This document shows positions 24,893 through 33,636 of a DNA stretch of 33,636 bases, piece after piece; within the stretch, counting starts at the first letter, position 1, and every line of letters starts with the position of its first letter. This stretch comes from Fusobacterium sp. DD2. GTDB lineage: Bacteria; Fusobacteriota; Fusobacteriia; Fusobacteriales; Fusobacteriaceae. Under the pieces are notes generated by a model. It did not search any database, had not been told where the DNA came from, and saw nothing but the letters and a program-made list of their open reading frames with translations. Location of the stretch: positions 1-33,636 of the forward strand of contig NZ_JADRHM010000021.1 of NCBI RefSeq assembly GCF_018205345.1, in the 5' to 3' direction. The position numbers and the translations under genes were made by a program.

Positions 24893-25687
24893 ATGAAGAT
24901 TTTAGTAGTGGGAGACATTGTTGGTCGTCCAGGAAGACAGACATTAAAGCTGTTTCTAGAAAAAAATAAAAGTAAATATGATTTTATAATTGTCAATGGA
25001 GAAAATGCTGCTGCAGGTTTTGGTCTAACTGTAAAACTTGCTGATGAACTTCAAAGTTGGGGATGCGATGTTATAACAAGCGGAAACCACATTTGGGACA
25101 AAAAAGATCTATATGAATATTTAGATAAAAGTGATAGAGTTCTAAGACCGGCAAATTATCCAGATGAAAATACACCAGGAAAAGGTTATACAATAGTTAA
25201 GGATAGAAAAGGTAATAAGATAGGAGTTATCTCAATTCAGGGAAGAGTATTTATGATGCCTATTGACTGTCCATTTAAAAAGGTTAAAGAGATAGTTGAA
25301 GAGATAAAAAAAGAGACTAAGTTTATAATAGTTGATTTCCATGCTGAAGCAACATCTGAAAAGATAGCTATGGGATGGCATCTGGATGGAGAGGCTTCAC
25401 TTGTATTTGGAACTCATACTCATATTCAGACAGCTGATGAAAGAATTCTTCCAGAGGGAACTGGATATATTACAGATGTTGGAATGACAGGTTCTGAAAA
25501 TGGAGTAATAGGAATGAAAGTTGAATCAGTACTTCCTAAATTCTTAAATTCATTACCACAAAGATTTGAAGTAGCTGAAGGAAGTGAAAGAATCTGTGGA
25601 CTTGAAGTTGAACTGGATGAAGAAACTGGAGAATGTACAAGTATTACAAGAATAAATAGGAGTTTAACTGAAATAGAATATATGTAA
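24893..25687 (+). CDS. ymdB: YmdB-family metallophosphoesterase (TIGR00282 type)
   Basis: This is a calcineurin-like dimetal phosphoesterase of the YmdB branch. In Bacillus the family hydrolyses 2',3'-cyclic nucleotides and influences biofilm and motility decisions. Metal-binding motifs run in order: VVGDIVGRPGR at the N-terminus, NGENAAAGFGLT, SGNHIWD, DFHAEATSEK and GTHTHIQTADE. It has 264 residues, normal for the family. The start is ATG 24893, which gives the family N-terminus MKILVVGD and has AGAGG upstream; the ATG 27 bases earlier would be leaderless. It is first in an operon with prmA, cmk, waaA, trmB and purA. The cellular role in this organism is unknown. Confidence 0.92.
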   Translation: MKILVVGDIVGRPGRQTLKLFLEKNKSKYDFIIVNGENAAAGFGLTVKLADELQSWGCDVITSGNHIWDKKDLYEYLDKSDRVLRPANYPDENTPGKGYTIVKDRKGNKIGVISIQGRVFMMPIDCPFKKVKEIVEEIKKETKFIIVDFHAEATSEKIAMGWHLDGEASLVFGTHTHIQTADERILPEGTGYITDVGMTGSENGVIGMKVESVLPKFLNSLPQRFEVAEGSERICGLEVELDEETGECTSITRINRSLTEIEYM

Positions 25688-25700
25688 TAGGAGCTGAGAA

Positions 25701-26624
25701 ATGAAAGTTGTAGAGATTAAAGTAATATATGAAAGTGATAATATAGATGAAGCTACAAAAGAAATTTCAGATGTCTTTTATGATTTTGGAGTTAACGGTC
25801 TAAAAATAGAAGAACCTTTAACTGAAAAAAATCCATTGGATTTTTATAAAGATGAGAAGCAGTTTTTAATGGTAGATAATGCTATTTCAGCTTACTTTCC
25901 ATTAAATCCATATGCTGAAAAAAGAAAGAAAGCAATACTTCAGGCTTTTAAAGAAAAGTTTGCAAATAGAGATGATATAGTTTATACAGTAGATTTTTAC
26001 GAGTATGAACAGGAAGATTATGAAAATAACTGGAAAAAATATCTTTATCCAGAAAAAGTTAGTGAGAGATTTGTTGTAAAACCTACATGGAGAGAGTATA
26101 CTCCTGAAGGTGATGAGCTTATAATTGAACTTGATCCAGGAAGAGCTTTTGGAACAGGTTCACATCCTACTACTTCACTATGTTTAAAACTTATGGAAGA
26201 GAATATTAAACCTGGAGACAGTGTAATAGATGTAGGAACAGGTTCTGGAATTCTTATGATTGCAGCTGAAAAACTTGGTGCAAGTGAGATATATGGAACT
26301 GATATAGATCCTCTTGCAGTAGCCTCTGCAAAGGAAAACTTAGCTTTAAACAGAGTAGAAAAAGCTAAGGTATATCTAGGTGACCTTATATCTGTAGTAG
26401 AGGATAAAAAGTTTGATATAGTAGTTGCAAATATTCTTGCAGATGTACTTATGATACTTCTTCAGGATATATCAAAAGTTGTAAAAAAAGGTGGAAAAAT
26501 TATCTTTTCAGGTATAATTGATGATAAGTGTGAAATTCTTAAAAGAGAAGTAGAAAGTTATGGATTTGAAGTTGAAGAGATAAGAGCAGATAAAGAGTGG
26601 AGAGCTTTTCTAATAAAAGCATAG
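25701..26624 (+). CDS. prmA: ribosomal protein L11 methyltransferase
   Basis: PrmA trimethylates several amino groups of ribosomal protein L11 using S-adenosylmethionine. The 307-residue protein has the N-terminal L11-binding domain (about 1-60), a linker and the methyltransferase domain. The family signature is LDPGRAFGTGSHPTT, followed by SAM-binding VIDVGTGSGILMIAA and the NIL motif in VVANILADVLM. It lies 13 bases after the phosphoesterase with ribosome site AGGAGC. It is the fourth SAM-dependent methyltransferase of the translation system in this window, with prmC, rsmD and trmB. Confidence 0.96.
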   Translation: MKVVEIKVIYESDNIDEATKEISDVFYDFGVNGLKIEEPLTEKNPLDFYKDEKQFLMVDNAISAYFPLNPYAEKRKKAILQAFKEKFANRDDIVYTVDFYEYEQEDYENNWKKYLYPEKVSERFVVKPTWREYTPEGDELIIELDPGRAFGTGSHPTTSLCLKLMEENIKPGDSVIDVGTGSGILMIAAEKLGASEIYGTDIDPLAVASAKENLALNRVEKAKVYLGDLISVVEDKKFDIVVANILADVLMILLQDISKVVKKGGKIIFSGIIDDKCEILKREVESYGFEVEEIRADKEWRAFLIKA

Positions 26625-26634
26625 GGAGGATAAT

Positions 26635-27297
26635 ATGAGTGGATTTATAGTTACAGTTGATGGACCTGCTGGGAGTGGAAAGAGTACTATAGCAAAGCTT
26701 ATAGCTAAAAAGTATGGGCTTACATATTTAGATACAGGTGCTATGTATAGAATGATAGCTCTTTATGCACTAAAACATAATGTTAATCTTGAAAATGGTA
26801 AAGAGATTGCAGATATGTTAGAAAAAGCAAGACTTGACATTCAGGGAAATGTTTTCTATCTTGATGGAGAGGATGTAAGTGAAGAGATAAGATCTCCACA
26901 GGTAAATAATATAGTTTCTAATGTTGCAGCTATAAAGGAAGTTAGACATAAACTTGTAGATATGCAAAGAGAGATAGGAAATGGAAAAAGAATAATAATG
27001 GATGGAAGAGATATTGGAACAACTGTATTTCCAAATGCAGATGTAAAGATATTTTTAATAGCTTCTGCTGAAACAAGAGCCTTAAGAAGACTTAAAGAGT
27101 ATGAAGATAAGAAAGTTGCTACAACATTTGATGAGGTACTTGCATCAATAAAAGAGAGAGATAGAATTGATTCTACAAGAAAAGAGAGTCCTCTGGTAAA
27201 AGCAAGTGATGCTCATGAGGTAGATAGTAGTAAAATGACAATAGATGATGTACTAGCAACAATCTCTAAGTATATAGATGCTAAATTAGGTGACTAG
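26635..27297 (+). CDS. cmk: cytidylate kinase
   Basis: Cmk phosphorylates CMP and dCMP with ATP, recycling pyrimidine nucleotides from RNA and lipid turnover. The 220-residue protein has the P-loop DGPAGSGKST at 9-18, YLDTGAMYR for CMP binding, the MDGRDIGTTVFP motif and the lid-region arginines in ERDRIDSTR. The length is normal. GGGAGG precedes the ATG. It is five bases upstream of waaA; WaaA uses CMP-Kdo and releases CMP, so a kinase that recovers CMP is a sensible partner. Confidence 0.97.
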   Translation: MSGFIVTVDGPAGSGKSTIAKLIAKKYGLTYLDTGAMYRMIALYALKHNVNLENGKEIADMLEKARLDIQGNVFYLDGEDVSEEIRSPQVNNIVSNVAAIKEVRHKLVDMQREIGNGKRIIMDGRDIGTTVFPNADVKIFLIASAETRALRRLKEYEDKKVATTFDEVLASIKERDRIDSTRKESPLVKASDAHEVDSSKMTIDDVLATISKYIDAKLGD

Positions 27298-27302
27298 GTG
27301 GT

Positions 27303-28529
27303 ATGATTTATAATTTGATGAGGATGCTTTTAGCTCCTGTTATTTACATATCTATGCTTTTAGGTGGAAAAAAGGGTGAGTTTTTGAAAAAAAGACTTAA
27401 AGAAGATTTTTCCAGCTTAGAGGGCGAAGATTATATCTGGGTACACTGCTCTTCTGTTGGAGAGATAAATCTTAGTGAGACATTGATAAAAAAACTTCTA
27501 TCTAAAAGAGATGAAAATATACTTTTAACAATGTTTACAGATACAGGAATTGAAGTAGCAAGAAATAAGTTTAAAAAGGAAGATAGAGTAAAAATTTATT
27601 ATTTTCCCCTAGATAGCAGAGAAAAAATAAGAGAGATTTTAGATAGAGTAAAGATAAGTTTTCTTATTCTAGTTGAAACTGAAATCTGGCCTAATCTGAT
27701 AAATGAAGTGAGTAGAGTTGCTAAGGTTATCCTTGTAAATGGAAGAATTTCAGATAGAAGCTTTGGAAGATATAAAAAACTTAAAGGATTTTTAAAGAGT
27801 ATCTTTAGGAATATAGATGCTTTTTATATGCAGACTGCTCATGACAGTGAAAGAATCATATCTTTAGGAGCAGATAAAGAGAAAGTTGAAACTTTAGGAA
27901 ATATAAAATTTGATATTGAATTTCAAAGATACACAAAAGAGGAACAGGAAGCATTTAAAACCTTTTTAGGAGTAGCTGGAAGAAAGGTATTTACAGCAGG
28001 AAGTTCGCGTACTGGAGAGTATGAAACTCTTTTAGAAGTATATTCAAAACTTTCTGATACACTTCTTATTTTAGTACCTAGACATATAGAGAAAACTCCT
28101 ATGATAGAGGAAATGTTAAGGAATACATCATATAAATTTAAAAAATATAGTGAAATAAACGAGAAAAATATTGAAAAAACTGATATAATAATAGTGGACG
28201 CTATTGGTATTTTGAGAAAGATTTATTCAATTACTGATATTGCATTTGTAGGTGGAACTTTGGTAAATATTGGAGGACACAGTTTACTCGAGCCTCTTTT
28301 TTATGGAAAAACACCTATATTTGGGCCATATCTTCAAAATGTAAAAGAGATATCTCAGGATATTTTAAAGTATGGGATAGGATATAAAGTAAAAAATACT
28401 CAGGAGTTTTTAGATGCAGTAAAATCAGTTGAGGAAAATCAGGAGAATTCTTCAGATTTAATAAAAAAACTGTTTGATGAAAATAGAGATACAGCAGATA
28501 AAATAATTGATAAAATAGAAAAAATGTAG
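27303..28529 (+). CDS. waaA: 3-deoxy-D-manno-octulosonic acid (Kdo) transferase
   Basis: WaaA (KdtA) transfers Kdo from CMP-Kdo to the lipid A precursor at the cytoplasmic face of the inner membrane. The 408-residue protein has an N-terminal hydrophobic anchor at about 3-20 and the catalytic-base segment CSSVGE (Glu54). LVETEIWPNLI is conserved, NGRISDRS follows, and a GT-B C-terminal domain has AGSSRTGE, VPRHIEK and GGHSLLEPLFYG. It proves that this low-GC organism makes lipopolysaccharide, in keeping with the glycan cluster upstream. Whether it adds one, two or more Kdo residues cannot be read from the sequence. The ribosome site AGGTGG overlaps the end of cmk. Confidence 0.96.
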   Translation: MIYNLMRMLLAPVIYISMLLGGKKGEFLKKRLKEDFSSLEGEDYIWVHCSSVGEINLSETLIKKLLSKRDENILLTMFTDTGIEVARNKFKKEDRVKIYYFPLDSREKIREILDRVKISFLILVETEIWPNLINEVSRVAKVILVNGRISDRSFGRYKKLKGFLKSIFRNIDAFYMQTAHDSERIISLGADKEKVETLGNIKFDIEFQRYTKEEQEAFKTFLGVAGRKVFTAGSSRTGEYETLLEVYSKLSDTLLILVPRHIEKTPMIEEMLRNTSYKFKKYSEINEKNIEKTDIIIVDAIGILRKIYSITDIAFVGGTLVNIGGHSLLEPLFYGKTPIFGPYLQNVKEISQDILKYGIGYKVKNTQEFLDAVKSVEENQENSSDLIKKLFDENRDTADKIIDKIEKM

Positions 28530-28540
28530 TTGGAGGATTA

Positions 28541-29242
28541 ATGAATCAGGAAAATATAAGAGAGAATTTATGGAGTCATTTCTTTAAAAGTCCAAAGAAA
28601 TATTACAATCCATATATGTATAAACTTCTTGATTATCCAGAATACATTATTTATGATAAAAAGATAATGGATTCATATAAGGGTAAATGGAAAGAGTTTT
28701 TTAAAAATGATAACCCTATATATCTGGAGATAGGGTCAGGAAGCGGAAACTTTGCTCAAGGAATGGTAGTAAGACATCCTGACAGAAACCACATGGCACT
28801 TGAACTTAGATTTAAGAGACTTGTTGTTTCAGCAGTTAAAGTTGAAAGAGAAAATGCTAAAAATGCAGTATTCCTAAGAAGAAGAGGAGAAGAAATCCTT
28901 GATTTCGTAGGAGAAAATGAAGTTGATGGAATATTTGTTAACTTTCCAGACCCATGGGAAGAAAATGAAAAGAATAGAGTAGTTCAGGAAAGTTTCTTTA
29001 AGACACTTGATGTAATACTTAAAAAAGGTGGAATTTTTTACTTTAAAACAGACCATGATAAATATTATCAGAATGTCATTGATTTGGTAGAAAACCTTGA
29101 TGGATATGAGGTAATTTACTGTACAAATGACCTGCATAAAAGTGAAAAAGCTGAAGATAATATAAAAACTGAGTTTGAACAACTTTTCTTATGTAAACAC
29201 AACAAAAATATAAATTATATAGAAATAGAAAAAATAAAATAA
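28541..29242 (+). CDS. trmB: tRNA (guanine-N7-)-methyltransferase
   Basis: TrmB makes N7-methylguanosine at position 46 of the tRNA variable loop. The 233-residue protein has a SAM site LEIGSGSGNF and the family's NFPDPWEENEKNR segment. TDHDKYY and the C-terminal TEFEQLF motif contribute to tRNA binding. The N-terminal extension of about 55 residues is rich in aromatic residues (KSPKKYYNPYMYKLL), somewhat longer than in E. coli. TGGAGG precedes the ATG. It lies 11 bases after waaA and 31 bases before purA in the same operon. Confidence 0.95.
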   Translation: MNQENIRENLWSHFFKSPKKYYNPYMYKLLDYPEYIIYDKKIMDSYKGKWKEFFKNDNPIYLEIGSGSGNFAQGMVVRHPDRNHMALELRFKRLVVSAVKVERENAKNAVFLRRRGEEILDFVGENEVDGIFVNFPDPWEENEKNRVVQESFFKTLDVILKKGGIFYFKTDHDKYYQNVIDLVENLDGYEVIYCTNDLHKSEKAEDNIKTEFEQLFLCKHNKNINYIEIEKIK

Positions 29243-29273
29243 AATAAAATGGAAAGCTAGTAGGAGGTTATAA

Positions 29274-30551
<1,278 letters not shown>

Positions 30552-30566
30552 TAGCTTTTAAATTTG

Positions 30567-30598
30567 AAGTCAGTAACATATGTTACTGACTTTTTTTT
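30567..30598 (+). terminator. palindromic terminator after purA
   Basis: Bases 30567-30592 form a perfect 26-base inverted repeat (AAGTCAGTAACA on the left, TGTTACTGACTT on the right), followed by T through 30598. The right arm also supplies the likely -35 of the next promoter. Confidence 0.9.
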
Positions 30599-30614
30599 AA
30601 TACTTTAGTATAAT
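30586..30614 (+). promoter_or_regulatory. promoter of the SBP/GTPase/ABC-ATPase operon, overlapping the purA terminator
   Basis: CTGACT (30586-30591, four of six matches to TTGACA), a 17-base spacer and a perfect TATAAT (30609-30614). The -35 lies inside the 3' arm of the terminator stem. The expected start is near 30621, leaving about 28 bases before the ATG at 30649. Confidence 0.6.
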
Positions 30615-30648
30615 TTCATTAGAAAATATAAAAAGAGTGGAGGCAATT

Positions 30649-31857
30649 ATGAAATATATAAATGATACTATGAAGATTGCAGAGATTTGTGAAAAATATC
30701 CAGAGGTTATAGAGATATTTGAAAAAAATGGATTTAGTAATTTTAAAGATGAAAAAGTAAGAAAGATGTTAGGGAATTTAACTTTGAAAACAGCTCTTGC
30801 AAGTAAAAAAATAAGTGCTGATACTTTTGTAGAGCTTTTAGAGGATTATATAGAACAAAATAGAAAATCAGCTGATGTAGTTAGCAAGAAGGAAGATGGA
30901 GAGATATCAGTAATGGGTCTTTTACCATGCCCTATTAGAATACCTTTACTTGAAGAATTTAACAGATTTTTAGATAATAATAGAGATTTAAATGTAAAAT
31001 ATGAATTGAAAGCTGCATCTGCAGGACTTGGATGGTTAAAAGATGATGTAATAAAAGCAAATCATCCAGAGAAATTAGCAGATATCTTCATATCAGCAGG
31101 TTTTGATCTGTTCTTTGATGATAGACTTATGGGAAAATTTAAAAAAGAGGGGATATTTAAAGATATTTCAGGAATTGAAAGATATAATAAAAACTTTGAA
31201 AATAGTGAGATATCACTTAAAGACCCTGAGGGAGATTATTCAATGCTAGGTGTTGTGCCAGCTGTATTTCTAGTAAATAAAGATATGTTAGGAGATAGAC
31301 CTCTTCCTAAAAGCTGGAAAGAACTGTTAACTCCTGAATTTGAAAAATCAGTAAGTCTTCCTATCTCTGATTTTGATCTTTTTAATTCAATTTTAATAAA
31401 TATAAATAAAAATTATGGAGAAGACGGAGTAAAAAGTTTAGGAAAGGCACTTCTTGAAAATCTTCATCCTGCACAGATGGTAAAGTCAGATAAGATGAAG
31501 GTAAATACTCCTACAGTTACAATTATGCCTTATTTCTTTACTAAGATGATAAAGGAAAATGGACCTATGGTTGCAGTATGGCCAGAAGATGGAGCTATTA
31601 TATCACCTATATTTATGCTTAGTAAAAAGTCTAAACAGCAACAGATTCAGAAGATAGTAGATTTTCTATCTGGTAAAAAAGTTGGAGAAGTACTCTCACA
31701 TCAAGGATTGTTCCCAAGTATAAATCCTGAAGTAGATAATAATATGGATGGAAAGATATTTATGTGGTGCGGTTGGGATTATATCCATGATAATAATGTT
31801 GGAGAAATTCTTGAAAGATGTAAAGAAATATTCTTTGAAAGTGCTAAGGAGGAATAA
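30649..31857 (+). CDS. cytoplasmic substrate-binding-protein-like protein with DUF1858-like N-terminal domain
   Basis: This 402-residue protein has two parts. Residues 1-70 form a helical DUF1858-like domain (MKIAEICEKYPEVIEIFEKNGF, then TLKTALASKKISADTFVELLEDYI), but without the cysteines found in many such domains. Residues about 85-400 resemble a type 2 ABC substrate-binding protein of the iron/polyamine type: GLLPCPIRIPLLEEF, then GVVPAVFLVNKDML, LPKSWKELLTPEF and a C-terminal helix region. There is no signal peptide, lipobox or membrane segment, so it should stay in the cytoplasm, which is unusual for this fold. The start is ATG 30649 behind GTGGAGG; an upstream in-frame start would lose that site. 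It heads a three-gene operon with a GTPase and an ABC ATPase and no permease. The ligand is unknown. Confidence 0.75.
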   Translation: MKYINDTMKIAEICEKYPEVIEIFEKNGFSNFKDEKVRKMLGNLTLKTALASKKISADTFVELLEDYIEQNRKSADVVSKKEDGEISVMGLLPCPIRIPLLEEFNRFLDNNRDLNVKYELKAASAGLGWLKDDVIKANHPEKLADIFISAGFDLFFDDRLMGKFKKEGIFKDISGIERYNKNFENSEISLKDPEGDYSMLGVVPAVFLVNKDMLGDRPLPKSWKELLTPEFEKSVSLPISDFDLFNSILININKNYGEDGVKSLGKALLENLHPAQMVKSDKMKVNTPTVTIMPYFFTKMIKENGPMVAVWPEDGAIISPIFMLSKKSKQQQIQKIVDFLSGKKVGEVLSHQGLFPSINPEVDNNMDGKIFMWCGWDYIHDNNVGEILERCKEIFFESAKEE

Positions 31858-31860
31858 AAA

Positions 31861-32580
31861 ATGAATTTAATAACAATATCAGGACCACCATCTTCAGGAA
31901 AGACATCTCTTATATTAAAAACGGCAGAGAGTTTTAAAAGAAGAGGAATAAAGGTTGGAGTAGTGAAATTTGACTGTCTGTATACAGATGATGATAAATT
32001 GTATGAGAAAAATGGAATACCTGTAAAAAAAGGTCTTTCAGGATCTTTATGTCCTGACCACTTCTTTGTAAGTAACATAGAAGAGGTTGTAAAATGGGGG
32101 ATAGCAGAAAATCTGGATATTTTAATAACAGAAAGTGCAGGACTTTGTAACAGATGTTCTCCCTATATAAAGGATATAAAAGCTGTGTGTGTAATTGATA
32201 ATTTAAGTGGAATAAATACACCTAAGAAGATAGGACCTATGATAAAAATGGCGGATATAGTAGTAATTACAAAGGGAGATATAGTATCTCAGGCAGAGCG
32301 TGAGGTCTTTGCTTCAAGAGTTATGTCTGTAAATCCTAAAGCAGTTATAATGCATGTGAATGGATTAAATGGACAGGGAGCTTATGAGTTTGGAATGCTT
32401 TTATGTGATAATGTTGAAGAGATAAGAAGTATAAAAGGAAAAGAACTAAGATTTCCTATGCCATCAGCACTTTGTTCATATTGCTTAGGAGAGACACGTA
32501 TTGGTGAAGAGCATCAGATGGGAAATGTAAGAAAGATGAATTTAGGTTGTGAGTGTAAGGGGGCAAAAGATGAAAAATAG
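31861..32580 (+). CDS. cysteine-rich HypB/CobW-like GTPase
   Basis: This 239-residue P-loop protein has Walker A GPPSSGKTS at 8-16. A conserved ITESAGLCNRCSPY stretch (89-102) stands where SIMIBI metallochaperone GTPases have their switch region. ITKGD (136-140) fits an NKxD-type guanine-specificity motif. It has ten cysteines, including CxxC at 96-99, CxxC at 205-208 and CEC at 230-232. The C-terminal segment CSYCLGETRIGEEHQMGN looks like a metal or Fe-S site. HypB, UreG and CobW relatives deliver nickel, zinc or cobalt using GTP, so a metal-insertion role is likely by analogy but unproven. AAGGAGG inside the end of the previous gene serves the ATG. The last 11 bases overlap the next gene. 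Confidence 0.78.
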   Translation: MNLITISGPPSSGKTSLILKTAESFKRRGIKVGVVKFDCLYTDDDKLYEKNGIPVKKGLSGSLCPDHFFVSNIEEVVKWGIAENLDILITESAGLCNRCSPYIKDIKAVCVIDNLSGINTPKKIGPMIKMADIVVITKGDIVSQAEREVFASRVMSVNPKAVIMHVNGLNGQGAYEFGMLLCDNVEEIRSIKGKELRFPMPSALCSYCLGETRIGEEHQMGNVRKMNLGCECKGAKDEK

Positions 32581-33595
32581 TTTTTTAATGGATACAAAGC
32601 TTGAAAAAGTACTTATAAAATACCCTTTTATTGAAGATTATTTAAAAGATAACTTAATTGATATAATACCAGCTAAATCTATCAGAGAGATACTTAAAAC
32701 TTATGATGATGACAAGCTGGAAGAAAAAGCTATAAATATAGATAAATTTTCTGAAAATATTGAAAGTTATACAAAACAGATGATAGAGCTTTTAGGCTTA
32801 GATGAAGATACAGTGGAGAGCATGACTATAATTGCTGGTGTTAATAAATATGGAGAAAAGGAGTCTTTTGGAGAACTTACAATAAAAAAGGGAGAGATTA
32901 TCTCTATAGTAGGGCCTACTGGCAGTGGAAAAAGCAGATTATTAGCTGATATAGAATGGGGAGCTCAGGGAGATACTCCTACTGAAAGAAAGATCTTGGT
33001 AAATGGAAAAGAACTTGATAAAAGCAGCAGATTTTCATCAAGTAATAAGCTTGTAGCTCAGCTTTCTCAAAATATGAATTTTGTTATGGATCTTACTGTG
33101 TACGAGTTTTTAGAGCTACATGCAAAAAGTAGAATGGTTGAAGATGAAGAGAAAGTAATTGAAAAGATATTTGAAAAAGCAAATGATCTGGCAGGTGAAA
33201 AATTCAAGATGGAGACTCCTGTTACAAGTCTTAGTGGAGGACAATCCAGAGCTCTTATGATTGCAGATACAGCTATTTTAAGTAAATCTCCAATAGTTCT
33301 TATAGATGAAATAGAAAATGCAGGAATAGATAGAAAGAAAGCTTTGGAACTTCTTACAGGAGAAGAAAAAATTGTACTCATGGCTACTCATGATCCACTT
33401 CTTGCTCTTATGGGAAATAAGAGAATAATTATAAAAAATGGTGGAATAGATAAAGTAATGAGTATAACTGATGAAGAGAGAGAGATTTTAGACAACTTAG
33501 AAAAACTGGATGGAGTTATCCAAAAGATGAGAAATAGATTAAGATATGGAGAGAAATTAGAACTTGACTTAGAGAAAGAGCTTAATTTAGTTTAA
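32570..33595 (+). CDS. soluble ABC-type ATPase with DUF1858-like N-terminal domain
   Basis: This 341-residue ATPase has every ABC motif: Walker A GPTGSGKS (115-122), Q-loop Gln164, signature LSGGQ (221-225), Walker B IVLIDE (242-247) and switch His274 (MATHD). Ahead of the ATPase lies a helical domain of about 75 residues (LEKVLIKYPFIEDYLKDNLIDIIPAKSIREILK) that resembles the N-terminal domain of the SBP-like protein two genes upstream. No membrane segment is present and no permease gene is adjacent. It may act like the soluble ABC ATPases used in cofactor assembly or enzyme activation (SufC, AtwA/component A2), not in transport. The start is ATG 32570 behind AAGGGGG (about 32557-32563); a GTG further upstream in the same frame is rejected. 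Confidence 0.78.
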   Translation: MKNSFLMDTKLEKVLIKYPFIEDYLKDNLIDIIPAKSIREILKTYDDDKLEEKAINIDKFSENIESYTKQMIELLGLDEDTVESMTIIAGVNKYGEKESFGELTIKKGEIISIVGPTGSGKSRLLADIEWGAQGDTPTERKILVNGKELDKSSRFSSSNKLVAQLSQNMNFVMDLTVYEFLELHAKSRMVEDEEKVIEKIFEKANDLAGEKFKMETPVTSLSGGQSRALMIADTAILSKSPIVLIDEIENAGIDRKKALELLTGEEKIVLMATHDPLLALMGNKRIIIKNGGIDKVMSITDEEREILDNLEKLDGVIQKMRNRLRYGEKLELDLEKELNLV

Positions 33596-33617
33596 AAAGT
33601 TATAAATTTTAGAAAAG

Positions 33618-33636
33618 AATTATGAAATTCATAATT
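33618..33636. other. inverted repeat cut by the window edge
   Basis: AATTATGAA (33618-33626) and TTCATAATT (33628-33636) pair perfectly around a single base, 23 bases after the last stop codon. It could be the start of a terminator, but the window ends before a T-run could be seen. Confidence 0.4.

Noticed and set aside
30649-31857. Ordinary periplasmic iron-binding protein of an ABC importer
   Set aside because: No signal peptide or lipobox, an N-terminal DUF1858-like domain instead, and no permease gene beside it.

Overview
The window is AT-rich chromosomal DNA that reads like a Fusobacterium (phylum Fusobacteriota). The coding style is low-GC. Shine-Dalgarno sequences are strong and most gene gaps are a few bases. 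The envelope is nevertheless Gram-negative: a Kdo transferase (WaaA), an O-antigen-ligase-like protein and a phosphoethanolamine transferase are all present. A cmk-waaA pair, a GltS glutamate carrier, an AGCS carrier and a DUF1846 protein fit that lineage. The genus assignment is inference from gene content, not from a marker search. No rRNA, tRNA, insertion sequence, prophage or CRISPR array was seen.

Layout. (1) 70-5863, plus strand: a translation/RNA-modification and housekeeping operon, prfA-prmC-queA-rsmD-xseB-ispA, followed by a DUF975-like membrane protein and a terminator. (2) 5953-7570: a single-gene unit for a DUF1846 (UPF0371) protein, ending in a terminator shared with the convergent gltS-murI operon. 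(3) 7569-9669, minus strand: gltS (sodium/glutamate symport) then murI (glutamate racemase), which together can supply D-glutamate for peptidoglycan. (4) 9984-15304, minus strand: a small sugar-kinase-like protein, a diacylglycerol-kinase-family lipid kinase, recG and proS. (5) 15330-23254, plus strand, divergent from (4): a lipopolysaccharide/surface-glycan cluster with two paralogous GT4-type glycosyltransferases, a WaaY/RfaY-like kinase, an O-antigen-ligase-like protein, a NodB-type deacetylase, a DUF6625-like putative glycosyltransferase and an EptA/EptC-type phosphoethanolamine transferase. (6) 23332-24813: an AGCS amino-acid carrier with its own terminator. (7) 24828-30598: a housekeeping operon, YmdB-family phosphodiesterase-prmA-cmk-waaA-trmB-purA. 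(8) 30586-33595: a compact three-gene operon. It encodes a substrate-binding-protein-like protein with no signal peptide, a cysteine-rich HypB/CobW-type GTPase and a soluble ABC-type ATPase. No permease is encoded.

The most unusual item is region 8. An SBP fold, a GTPase and an ABC ATPase are all predicted to be cytoplasmic. The first and last share a DUF1858-like N-terminal helical domain. This looks like an intracellular metal or metallocofactor delivery machine rather than a transporter, but the function is unknown. Second is PrmC, whose N-terminal substrate-docking domain is tandemly duplicated, so the protein is about 95 residues longer than usual. Start sites were chosen by Shine-Dalgarno position and family N-termini. 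In several genes (prfA, rsmD, ispA, proS, both glycosyltransferases, the ligase, ymdB and the last operon) this puts the start inside the longest open frame.
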